Source: Sporosarcina sp. FSL W7-1349 (GTDB lineage: Bacteria > Bacillota > Bacilli > Bacillales_A > Planococcaceae). Taken from it: a stretch of DNA of 64,000 bases. Made by a program: the position numbers and the translations under genes. Of the stretch, positions 1 through 7,423 are shown piece after piece. The notes beneath the pieces are model-generated. The model saw only the letters and a list, made by a program, of their open reading frames with translations. It was not told where the DNA came from and did no database searches. The DNA is taken from NCBI RefSeq assembly GCF_038003045.1, contig NZ_JBBOOK010000001.1:434001-498000 (forward strand), given 5' to 3'. Position 1 is the stretch's first letter, and the number at the start of each line of letters is the position of its first letter.

Positions 1-770
1 GCCAACGCACGTAAGAAAATGATCGGTTCGAGAAACCATGTGAAGGTTCCGAACAATCGGCTGCCCGACGAGGGAAGCGCGATGGAAAGCAACGGCTCGA
101 ACGGATAGCGATCCGGCTTTTCCTTAGTTGGCGGGACTCTCTTTTTCTTCTGCCAATATTTGAAGAGTAAATAAAGGACGGAGAGCATTTCAGCCAACAA
201 TGTAATCCCCATTGCGTAGGCGGCATTCATTGCAGAATTATCGGCGACCAGAACTGAGGGGAGCAACCAGGTGATGAGTGCGATTCTGCAGATTTGCTCC
301 AAAATTTGCGACCAGGCCGTTTCTTCAATCCGGGCAATCCCTTGGAAATAGCCCCGGATCAGTCCACCGATAGCCGCGATCGGAACGATGGCAATCCCTA
401 CATACAACGTTAGAGAAGAGGCGGCATTGCCGAGCAGCGTCTCCGATAAATAAGGGACGAAAAGAACCGAGGCGGGTATGAATACCATGCCGGTCAGGAT
501 GGTAATGAAAGTGGCTGTCCTCATGACGGCCGGGAGTTTAGCGCTTTGCCCTTTCGCCTCTAGTTCGGCAATCACTTTGGCGATAGCGATCGGAACACCG
601 AGTTGAACTAGCGATAGGAAAAAAATGAACGCGGGATAAGCCGTCATATAGATTCCGACCGCTTCTTCACCCGCGACCCGCATGAATTGCATCCGATATA
701 CAAAACCTAGCAGTTTCGATAAAAAGACTGCGGCCATGAGCACGACCGTTCCCCGGATAAATGAAGACAA
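1..770 (-). CDS. spoVB: SpoVB-like polysaccharide/lipid II flippase, 3' end cut by window edge
   Basis: Reading the minus strand from a TTG at 770 gives an N-terminus containing SFIRGTVVLMAAVFLSKLLG followed by hydrophobic stretches (LVQLGVPIAIAKVIAELEAKG), typical of the MOP/MATV flippase family and very like SpoVB. The frame is still open where the window starts (codons near position 60 read RLFGTFTWFLEP), so about 256 codons are visible and the C-terminus is missing. The TTG start is chosen because GAGAAGGAG (780-788) lies 9 nt upstream; an in-frame ATG at 800 has no ribosome binding site. SpoVB family members are membrane proteins that handle lipid-linked precursors for spore cortex peptidoglycan. 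It is divergent from comN, as in B. subtilis. The sporulation role is inferred from family and context; a general lipid flippase paralogue is the alternative. Confidence 0.8.
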   Translation of the reverse strand, partial: MSSFIRGTVVLMAAVFLSKLLGFVYRMQFMRVAGEEAVGIYMTAYPAFIFFLSLVQLGVPIAIAKVIAELEAKGQSAKLPAVMRTATFITILTGMVFIPASVLFVPYLSETLLGNAASSLTLYVGIAIVPIAAIGGLIRGYFQGIARIEETAWSQILEQICRIALITWLLPSVLVADNSAMNAAYAMGITLLAEMLSVLYLLFKYWQKKKRVPPTKEKPDRYPFEPLLSIALPSSGSRLFGTFTWFLEPIIFLRAL

Positions 771-865
771 CTTGAACAACTCCTTCTCATTTCCGATCAT
801 TTCGTATACAATAAATGTATGCACGCTCTGTTGCACTTACGACTGCTCGGGAAGGGGAGGGGACA

Positions 866-1183
866 ATGGCGATCAAGTTCGAACAACATTTTATCCATAT
901 GTTGCCGGCGCTTCAAAGCAAGAAGAACGAACTTCATTTATACGGATACACCTCTGTGACGGAAGAGGAAATCTGGACCTATTGCGTACATAAAAAATGG
1001 CGCAAAAAAGACGTTGACGCTATGCGCGTCTTTGAAATCGCCAAGGACATTCTCCGAATATCGCCCGCTGAATTCATGACATTCACCCAAATAGAAGAGC
1101 AGCGTGAAGGCAATTGGTTCTCCGATTTGAACAGTGAAGAACTGCAAGCATTGCTGGCACCGCAAAAAGTCGAAAATAATTAA
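866..1183 (+). CDS. comN: Post-transcriptional regulator, ComN/YrzD family
   Basis: A 105-residue soluble protein starting MAIKFEQHFIHMLPALQSKK, with a central YGYTSVTEEEIWTYC segment and an acidic-rich C-terminus. It matches the small ComN (YrzD) family, which in B. subtilis controls comE operon mRNA post-transcriptionally and sits beside spoVB and secDF, exactly the arrangement here. The ATG at 866 follows GGGGAGGGG (855-862); an in-frame ATG at 815 without a ribosome binding site was not used. A strong terminator follows, so it is probably monocistronic. Its presumed target, the comE operon, is 44 kb downstream in the same window. Family assignment is fairly secure; the regulatory role here is by homology. 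Confidence 0.8.
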   Translation: MAIKFEQHFIHMLPALQSKKNELHLYGYTSVTEEEIWTYCVHKKWRKKDVDAMRVFEIAKDILRISPAEFMTFTQIEEQREGNWFSDLNSEELQALLAPQKVENN

Positions 1184-1193
1184 TAAAAAAGGT

Positions 1194-1251
1194 ACACGTC
1201 CATTTGACACGCGGATGCCCGTGTTTCATAATGGACGTGTTGCGTTTTTTT
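1194..1251 (+). terminator. Intrinsic terminator after comN
   Basis: ACACGTCCAT (1194-1203) pairs perfectly with ATGGACGTGT (1231-1240). A smaller ACACG/CGTGT hairpin can form inside the loop, and a T-run follows at 1244-1251. Confidence 0.85.
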
Positions 1252-1400
1252 AAACTGTAGTGATCGGGCAAATCTGACAAGGATCCGGGAAATATGATCG
1301 GATGGACTACCGAGCCGTTTTCATCCGGAAGTACAGTGATTCCTGGAAACTGGTCGAACTTGCGATTTTACGAGATAGAATGCTTTTGTTTTCGAAGAGA

Positions 1401-1415
1401 GTGCACCTGGTGCAC
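1401..1415. other. 15-bp perfect palindrome in secDF leader
   Basis: GTGCACC-T-GGTGCAC is a 7-1-7 palindrome ending 13 nt before the secDF ribosome binding site (1428-1434). It could be an operator or a small RNA hairpin. A similar odd palindrome, GGTGCC-A-GGCACC, precedes tcdA at 16015. No known regulator site is recognised. Confidence 0.4.
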
Positions 1416-1444
1416 GCTTCAAAGAATGAGGAGGAAATGGTTTT

Positions 1445-3712
1445 ATGAAAAGTAGAGGTCGGATTGTCGCGTTCCTTTTATTGCTCGTCCTATTCGGGTC
1501 ACTGATCGGATCGACCGCCAATCCAATTGTGAAAGATGTCAAATTAGGTCTCGACTTGCAAGGTGGATTCGAAGTCTTGTACCAAGTTGAACCGTTGAAA
1601 GATGGGAAAAAAATAACGGAGGACATGGTGAAGGACACGGCGAACGCCTTGACGAACCGGATCGACGTGCTCGGCGTCAGTGAGCCGAGCATCCAAATCG
1701 AGTCCAACAACCGGATTCGCGTGCAATTGGCTGGGGTGGAAGACCAGAAATCAGCCCGTGAGTTGTTGTCCACACAAGCGAATCTGACGTTCCGGGATGC
1801 TGACGATAACCTGATTTTGGACGGGAACGATCTTAAGGAAGGGAAAGCAAAAGCGAACTTCGGAGAAACCGGAAATCCGGTTGTCACATTGGAAATGAAA
1901 GATCCGAAAAAATTCGGCGAAGTGACGACGCTCATTTCACAGAAGAAGCCGGAAAACGTTATGGTCATCTGGCTCGACTTCGTGGAAGGCGAGGATTCAT
2001 TCCGGGAAGAGGCCCAAAAACCGAACCCGAAATTCATCTCCGCGCCTTATGTTCAAAATCCGATTCAATCGTCCAATGTAGAGATTTCGGGTAGCTTTAC
2101 GGTGGAGGAGACGAAGCATCTTGCCGGGATTCTGAATGCCGGTGCCTTGCCGGTTCACTTAGAAGAAATCTATTCCACTTCGGTTGGTGCCCAGTTCGGT
2201 GAGCAGGCGTTGAACAAAACGGTTTTCGCTGGAATTGTCGGGATTGCGCTCATTTTCCTATTCATGCTGTTCTATTATAGACTGCCAGGGTTTGTGGCTG
2301 TCATCACCTTATCGGTTTATATCTACTTGATTTTACTTGTCTTTACATTGATTAATGGTGTGCTGACATTGCCGGGAATCGCCGCCCTCATGCTCGGTGT
2401 CGGGATGGCCGTCGATGCGAACATCTTGACCTATGAACGAATTCGCGAAGAACTGCGGGTCGGAAAATCAGTCAAGACGTCCTTCCTGGCCGGGGCGAAA
2501 TCATCCTTCACTGCCATTTTGGACGCCAATATTACTACGTTACTGGCAGCAGTTGTGCTGTTCATTTTCGGGACAAGCTCGGTCAAAGGGTTTGCAACGA
2601 TGCTCATCATCAGTATCCTTGTCAGCTTCTTGACAGCGGTCTGGGGTTCGAGGTTACTACTTGGATTGCTAGTCAATAGTGGATCCCTTGATGGAAAGCC
2701 GGGTCTGTTCGGCATCTCCAAAAGCCGTGTCCATCCACCGGAAGAACAGATGGAAACGTTGGATCTTACGACAAAATTTGACCGTTTCGATTTTGTTCAT
2801 AGCCGGAAGCGATTTTATGTAATTTCAACAGTGCTGTTGGCAGCAGGTATCATCATGCTCGCTGTATTCAAATTGAATCTTGGCATCGACTTCTCCAGTG
2901 GTACCCGTATTGAAATCATGGCGGAAAAGCCATTGACGAAGGAAGTTGTGACGGACTACTTGGAAGAAATCGGGCATCCGTCGAGTGACATCGTCATTTC
3001 TGGTGAGACGGGTAATATCGGGGTCGTCCGATACAAGGAAGAGTTTAAGCAGGAAGAAATCAATAAACTAAAATCGGAAATCGCAACGGAGTATGGCGCG
3101 GAACCAAATATCTCAACCGTTTCGTCGACAGTCGGTGAAGAATTGGCGCTAAATGCGTTTAAAGCGCTCTTGGTTGCCGCATTAGGTATCATCATCTATG
3201 TCGCCTTCCGTTTTGAATGGCGGATGGGGGTCGCGTCAATCATCGGGCTGTTCCACGATGCCTTCTTCATGGTTGCCATCTTCAGCATCTTGCGACTTGA
3301 AGTGGATATCACGTTCATTGCGGCCGTCCTGACGATTGTCGGGTATTCGATCAATGATACGATCGTTACCTTCGACCGGATTCGTGAAAACTTGAATCGC
3401 CGTGGCGTCATCGATAATGTGGATGAGTTGGCCGATATCGTGAATAAATCCCTCCGTCAAACATTGGGACGTTCCGTCAACACCGTGCTGACCGTCATAT
3501 TCGTTGTCGTCGCCTTGATGCTGCTAGGGGCTGAATCGATCAAAACCTTCTCGATCGCGTTGCTCATCGGTTTGCTGGCTGGTACGTACTCTTCGATCTT
3601 CATTTCCGCTCAAATCTGGTTTGACTTGAAAAAGCGGCAAATGAAAGACAAAGGCACATTGAATGTCAAACAAGAGAAGAAACAATGGGGATCGGACGAA
3701 CCGGTCGTCTAA
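1445..3712 (+). CDS. secDF: Protein translocase subunit SecDF (fused)
   Basis: A 755-residue RND-family membrane protein fusing SecD and SecF, as usual in Bacillales. The SecD half opens with a transmembrane helix and LGLDLQGG (residues 34-41), then a large extracytoplasmic region and a membrane bundle beginning near residue 260. The SecF half begins near residue 445, with LGIDFSSGTRIEI around 479 and a second bundle. SecDF uses the proton gradient to help SecYEG-SecA complete export. The ATG at 1445 lies 10 nt after GAGGAGG (1428-1434). It is a single-gene unit between two terminators. The length agrees with B. subtilis SecDF and no motif is missing. Confidence 0.97.
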   Translation: MKSRGRIVAFLLLLVLFGSLIGSTANPIVKDVKLGLDLQGGFEVLYQVEPLKDGKKITEDMVKDTANALTNRIDVLGVSEPSIQIESNNRIRVQLAGVEDQKSARELLSTQANLTFRDADDNLILDGNDLKEGKAKANFGETGNPVVTLEMKDPKKFGEVTTLISQKKPENVMVIWLDFVEGEDSFREEAQKPNPKFISAPYVQNPIQSSNVEISGSFTVEETKHLAGILNAGALPVHLEEIYSTSVGAQFGEQALNKTVFAGIVGIALIFLFMLFYYRLPGFVAVITLSVYIYLILLVFTLINGVLTLPGIAALMLGVGMAVDANILTYERIREELRVGKSVKTSFLAGAKSSFTAILDANITTLLAAVVLFIFGTSSVKGFATMLIISILVSFLTAVWGSRLLLGLLVNSGSLDGKPGLFGISKSRVHPPEEQMETLDLTTKFDRFDFVHSRKRFYVISTVLLAAGIIMLAVFKLNLGIDFSSGTRIEIMAEKPLTKEVVTDYLEEIGHPSSDIVISGETGNIGVVRYKEEFKQEEINKLKSEIATEYGAEPNISTVSSTVGEELALNAFKALLVAALGIIIYVAFRFEWRMGVASIIGLFHDAFFMVAIFSILRLEVDITFIAAVLTIVGYSINDTIVTFDRIRENLNRRGVIDNVDELADIVNKSLRQTLGRSVNTVLTVIFVVVALMLLGAESIKTFSIALLIGLLAGTYSSIFISAQIWFDLKKRQMKDKGTLNVKQEKKQWGSDEPVV

Positions 3713-3765
3713 TCGATTATGGAATCACCCGTCTGGCCACCAGGCGATGCGTTTCATCTTCGGGA

Positions 3766-3797
3766 ACAGGGTATACTACGGTATACCCTGTTTTTTT
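3766..3797 (+). terminator. Intrinsic terminator after secDF
   Basis: ACAGGGTATAC (3766-3776) and GTATACCCTGT (3781-3791) form a perfect 11-bp stem with a TACG tetraloop, followed by a T-run at 3791-3797. Confidence 0.93.
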
Positions 3798-3814
3798 ATT
3801 ATGCACTGGGGGTG

Positions 3815-3930
3815 TGGAGTGCTGATAAGTCGTGCGGAGTGCTGATATCTCGCGTGAAGTGCTGATAAGTCGTGCGTCGTGCTGATATCTTGTACGAAGC
3901 GCTGATAACATCCACCAAGAGCTATGAATC
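3815..3930 (+). repeat. Tandem array of 20-bp units, five clear plus one decayed copy
   Basis: GCTGATA recurs at 3821, 3841, 3861, 3881 and 3901, an exact 20-bp period. A sixth, degenerate copy (GCTATGA) is at 3921. Intervening bases alternate between AGTCGTGCGGAGT-like and TCTCGCGTGAAGT-like forms. No spacer separates the units. The last clear unit, GCGCTGATAACATCC, differs at two positions from ACGCTCATAACATCC in the array at 10206-10396, so the two belong to one family. The array lies between the secDF terminator and the next gene's ribosome binding site. Confidence 0.85.
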
Positions 3931-3968
3931 CCCGACTATAATCCACATCATCGAAAGGAGGAAATCCC

Positions 3969-4316
3969 GTGAAATTCCAATGGACTCTGTTATTCGGACT
4001 TTTATTTGCGATTTTGATTGCCGTTTTCGCTGTTTTCAATGTGGATTCGGTCGAAGTGAATTATGTTTTTGGCACAGCGATGTGGCCGCTCGTCTTGGTC
4101 ATTTTAGGATCGGCCCTGCTCGGTGCCTTGACAAGCGGGTTTGTTGCCATCTTTCGCTCCTACCGCTCCAACCGCCGTATCAAAGAATTGCAGAAAGAGC
4201 TGGCGGCCAAGGAAACGACCATTGCCGCCCAGCAAAATGAAATTGCCAGCCTTCAACGATATTACAAACCTTTCGAAGCGGATTCCATCGACCTCAATGA
4301 AAAAACTGCTGAATAA
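3969..4316 (+). CDS. LapA-domain (DUF1049) membrane protein, YrvD-like
   Basis: A 115-residue protein with two N-terminal transmembrane helices (about residues 5-23 and 38-62) separated by a short loop with FNVDSVEVNYVFG. A C-terminal coiled coil follows (KELQKELAAKETTIAAQQNEIASLQ). This is the LapA/DUF1049 architecture; B. subtilis YrvD occupies the same position before recJ. In Gram-negative bacteria LapA links to lipopolysaccharide control, but the role in Gram-positives is unknown and should not be transferred. The GTG start at 3969 follows AAAGGAGG (3954-3961). A terminator follows, so it is probably transcribed alone from a promoter in or beside the 20-bp array. Confidence 0.8.
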   Translation: MKFQWTLLFGLLFAILIAVFAVFNVDSVEVNYVFGTAMWPLVLVILGSALLGALTSGFVAIFRSYRSNRRIKELQKELAAKETTIAAQQNEIASLQRYYKPFEADSIDLNEKTAE

Positions 4317-4328
4317 TCTACCAAATTA

Positions 4329-4361
4329 AACTTTCCTGGACTGTCCGGGAAAGTTTTTTTC
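4329..4361 (+). terminator. Intrinsic terminator after LapA-domain gene
   Basis: AACTTTCC (4329-4336) pairs with GGAAAGTT (4348-4355). An inner GGA/TCC extends the stem, and a run of Ts follows. Confidence 0.85.
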
Positions 4362-4387
4362 TTTTCTACTTCGTTATAGTATTTCCT

Positions 4388-4415
4388 TTTAGATACATAG
4401 GACATCCGTTATAAT
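4388..4415 (+). promoter_or_regulatory. Candidate sigma-A promoter for recJ
   Basis: A perfect TATAAT at 4410-4415 with a weak -35 (TTTAGA, 4388-4393, 16-bp spacer) lies 22 bp upstream of the recJ start codon. It is the only good -10 between the preceding terminator and recJ. Confidence 0.45.
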
Positions 4416-4437
4416 GACGATAAGGATGTGAACCAAA

Positions 4438-6771
4438 TTGATTGAATCAAAGAAAAGATGGACGATTAGTAGACCGGATGACGAGATTGTCGAAACGCTG
4501 CAATCGACTCTCAAGATTCCGTCTGTCCATGCCAAAATTCTGGCTGCCCGTGGAATAACGGAGCCGACCAAGGCGAAAGCTTTTTTACATATGGATGAAA
4601 CCTGCTTGCATGACCCGTTTTTATTTCATGATATGGACAAAGCAGTTGATATCATTGGCCGCGCTATTTCTGAACAGAAGAAGATCGTTGTTTATGGAGA
4701 CTATGATGCGGATGGCGTGACTAGCGTCTCCGTCTTGACGACGGCATTGGAGCGGCTGGGGGCAGATGTTTTCTTTGCCATACCGGACCGCTTTCAACAC
4801 GGCTACGGGCCGAATCAAGAATTGTTCGAGGAACTGCATGAGCAAGGGGCATCGCTCATTATCACAGTCGATAACGGAATTTCCGGAATCGATCAGATCG
4901 CCCATGCCAAATCGCTCGGCATGGATGTGATCATCACCGACCACCATGAAATCGGGGAAACGATTCCGGCAGCGGATGCTGTCATCCATCCCCGGCACCC
5001 GGAAGGCTCCTATCCGTTCGGTGAATTGGCCGGCGTCGGGGTGGCGTTTAAATTGGCCTGTGCCTTGCTCGGGGAAATTCCTCATGACTTGATCGAGCTA
5101 GTCGCAATCGGTACGGTGGCTGACCTTGTGCCGCTTCAGGACGAAAACCGCTATTTGGTCAAGGAGGGGATCCGCCGCATGCGCCGCTCCACACGTCCGG
5201 CCATCCAGGCGCTTGCCCGCGTGGCAGGTGCAGAGCAAGCCGGGTTGAATGAAGAATCGATTGGTTTCACGATTGGCCCTCGGATCAATGCGGCAGGACG
5301 CTTAGGTGATGCAAAACCTGCTGTCGATCTCCTGAAGACAGACGATGAGGGGGTCGCCATGGCATTGGCCGAGCAACTGGACTCGTTGAACAAAGAAAGA
5401 CAAGCCATCGTTTCGACTATTACGAAGGAAGCAGAGCGGATGATCTCCGACACATATGGGGACAAGATCCCTTACGTATTCGTCATAGCAGGAGAAGGGT
5501 GGAACCCGGGGGTCGTCGGAATCGTTGCCAGCCGGTTGACGGAGAAATATCATCGCCCTTCCATCGTCCTTTCATTGGATCCGGAAGCGGGAACGGCAAA
5601 AGGGTCGGCACGAAGTATTTCGGGATTCGACTTATTCGGGGAACTGTCCAAAAATGCACATCTTCTACCGCATTTCGGAGGCCATCAGATGGCGGCCGGC
5701 ATGACTTTGTCCATCGATGATATCGACGACCTGCGCCAAAATTTGAATGCCCAGGCGGCGGAAGTCTTGACGGAACAGATGCTGATTCCCGAAAAAGTGA
5801 TCGATGTCCCGCTGAAATTGGAAGAAATCAATGTGGATGTGCTGGAATCGCTTGAAATCCTCCGCCCGTTCGGGATGAGTTTCGAAAAGCCAGCTTATAT
5901 GATCGAAAAGTTGACGACTGCAATTGTGCGGCAAATCGGGGCGGATAAAAACCATTTGAAGCTGGAGCTGCAGGACGGAGAGTGGAAGCTGGATGCGATC
6001 GGTTTCCGGTTCGGCCATATGGCGGATCATATGACACCGGACATCACGTTATCCCTCGTCGGTGACTTGCAGGTGAATGAATGGAACGGCCATAAGAAGC
6101 CTCAGTTGTTGATCGAAGACGTCCGTTCGGATGACTGGCAGTTATTCGATTTGCGCGGCATTCGGGAACCGTCCCGTTGGCTTCCGAAAATTCCGCTGGA
6201 GCATACCTTATTTGTCGCGTTCCGGGATCGGACCATCTCTCGTCTGCCTTCTACGATGCAAGGAATTTCCGTCCTTCATTATGGGAAAGATCAATTAAAG
6301 GAAGCGGATAATGTTGTCCTGCTCGATATGCCGAATGCCAAGACGGAGTTGGAACATGTCATCCAGACGACTGTTCCTGACCGGATCTATGCCCATCTGC
6401 ACGAGCCCGAATCGAAGTATTTTGATGGGATTCCGGGCCGTGATCAGTTTGGATGGTTTTACACTTTTTTGAAAAAGCGGGGCAGTTTCGATATGAAACA
6501 AAACGCGGATCTGCTGACCAAACATATGGGTTGGAAAAAGGATACCGTTTATTTCATATCGCAGGTGTTTTCCGAGCTTGGATTTGTTAAGATAGAGAAT
6601 GGTGTGGCTTCCGTCGTGGAAACTGCCGACAAGCGGGATTTAGCGGAAGCGCCGTCTTATCGACAGAGACAACGGCAAATCGAATTGGAAAAAAGATTGC
6701 TTTATGCATCCTATTTCGAGTTGAAGCAATGGTTCGAGACGATCCGGAATGGGATCGACAGGGAGGAATAA
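4438..6771 (+). CDS. recJ: Single-stranded-DNA-specific exonuclease RecJ
   Basis: A 777-residue DHH-family 5'-3' ssDNA exonuclease for recombination and mismatch/base-excision repair. Visible motifs are DYDADGVTS (residues 88-96), TDHHE near 168 and GTVADLVPL near 222. A DHHA1 region with FGGHQMAAGM lies near 417, followed by an OB fold and the C-terminal extension typical of Bacillales YrvE. The TTG start at 4438 is preceded by AAGGA at 4422; no ATG lies nearby in frame. The stop at 6771 is 3 nt before apt, so the two are cotranscribed. Length matches the B. subtilis protein of about 786 residues. Confidence 0.96.
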   Translation: MIESKKRWTISRPDDEIVETLQSTLKIPSVHAKILAARGITEPTKAKAFLHMDETCLHDPFLFHDMDKAVDIIGRAISEQKKIVVYGDYDADGVTSVSVLTTALERLGADVFFAIPDRFQHGYGPNQELFEELHEQGASLIITVDNGISGIDQIAHAKSLGMDVIITDHHEIGETIPAADAVIHPRHPEGSYPFGELAGVGVAFKLACALLGEIPHDLIELVAIGTVADLVPLQDENRYLVKEGIRRMRRSTRPAIQALARVAGAEQAGLNEESIGFTIGPRINAAGRLGDAKPAVDLLKTDDEGVAMALAEQLDSLNKERQAIVSTITKEAERMISDTYGDKIPYVFVIAGEGWNPGVVGIVASRLTEKYHRPSIVLSLDPEAGTAKGSARSISGFDLFGELSKNAHLLPHFGGHQMAAGMTLSIDDIDDLRQNLNAQAAEVLTEQMLIPEKVIDVPLKLEEINVDVLESLEILRPFGMSFEKPAYMIEKLTTAIVRQIGADKNHLKLELQDGEWKLDAIGFRFGHMADHMTPDITLSLVGDLQVNEWNGHKKPQLLIEDVRSDDWQLFDLRGIREPSRWLPKIPLEHTLFVAFRDRTISRLPSTMQGISVLHYGKDQLKEADNVVLLDMPNAKTELEHVIQTTVPDRIYAHLHEPESKYFDGIPGRDQFGWFYTFLKKRGSFDMKQNADLLTKHMGWKKDTVYFISQVFSELGFVKIENGVASVVETADKRDLAEAPSYRQRQRQIELEKRLLYASYFELKQWFETIRNGIDREE

Positions 6772-6774
6772 TTG

Positions 6775-7287
6775 ATGGATTTGAAACAATATGTAACGAT
6801 TGTCCCGGATTATCCAAAAGAAGGGATCAGCTTTAAAGATATCTCGACGATTATGGATAATGGTAAAGCTTATAAATACGCTACGGATGAAATCGTCAAG
6901 TATGCGAAAGAGGTAGGGACGGACATCATCGTGGGGCCGGAAGCAAGGGGCTTTATCATCGGTTGTCCGGTAGCGTACGCGTTGGAAGTCGGCTTTGCTC
7001 CAGTCCGCAAGCCTGGCAAATTGCCTCGCGAAACCATCGCAGTGGAATATGATCTGGAATATGGAAAAGATACGTTGACAATCCATAAAGATGCCATCCA
7101 ACCGGGTCAGCGTGTCTTGATTGTTGATGATTTGCTGGCAACCGGCGGGACAGTCGGCGCGACTATCCAATTGGTGGAGAAATTGGGCGGCATCGTGGCT
7201 GGCTGCGCATTCATCATCGAACTGTCCTATTTGAACGGGCGTGAAAAACTGCAAGGTTACAATTCACGAGCGTTAATCACATATTAA
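6775..7287 (+). CDS. apt: Adenine phosphoribosyltransferase
   Basis: A 170-residue cytosolic enzyme converting adenine plus PRPP to AMP in purine salvage. It starts [20 protein letters not shown] and carries the PRPP loop [13 protein letters not shown] (residues 114-126) and the GPEARGFI segment. The ATG at 6775 is chosen over TTG at 6772 because GGGAGGA (6761-6767) then sits 7 nt upstream. That gives 170 residues, the same as B. subtilis Apt. The start lies just after the recJ stop, implying translational coupling. Its last residues ([10 protein letters not shown]) differ from the usual family end but are in frame and intact. Confidence 0.97.
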   Translation: MDLKQYVTIVPDYPKEGISFKDISTIMDNGKAYKYATDEIVKYAKEVGTDIIVGPEARGFIIGCPVAYALEVGFAPVRKPGKLPRETIAVEYDLEYGKDTLTIHKDAIQPGQRVLIVDDLLATGGTVGATIQLVEKLGGIVAGCAFIIELSYLNGREKLQGYNSRALITY

Positions 7288-7303
7288 AAATTGACAATAC
7301 TTA

Positions 7304-7332
7304 GTCCTCCGTGGAAACAACGGAGGATTTTT
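7304..7332 (+). terminator. Intrinsic terminator after apt
   Basis: TCCTCCGT (7305-7312) pairs with ACGGAGGA (7320-7327), followed by TTTTTC. It separates recJ-apt from relA. Confidence 0.85.
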
Positions 7333-7346
7333 CTATACATGGACTC

Positions 7347-7376
7347 TTTACATTCGGCTAGTATTACACATACAAT
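7347..7376 (+). promoter_or_regulatory. Candidate sigma-A promoter for relA
   Basis: TTTACA (7347-7352) and TACAAT (7371-7376) are separated by 18 bp, directly downstream of the apt terminator and 47 bp before the relA start codon. Confidence 0.55.
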
Positions 7377-7423
7377 AAGAATATTATCATTTTTTTGCGT
7401 AACGGTTCGAAAGGGGTAGAAGA

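Noticed and set aside
1321..2037. 238-codon open frame antisense to secDF
   Set aside because: It is a shadow frame opposite a clear gene, with low-complexity Ser/Phe/Thr-rich translation and no ribosome binding site. The same applies to 8780-9658 antisense to relA and 31072-31833 antisense to alaS.
3815..3930. CRISPR-like array
   Set aside because: Units are contiguous with no unique spacers, the 20-bp period is too short, and no cas gene is in the window. The array at 10206-10396 fails the same tests.
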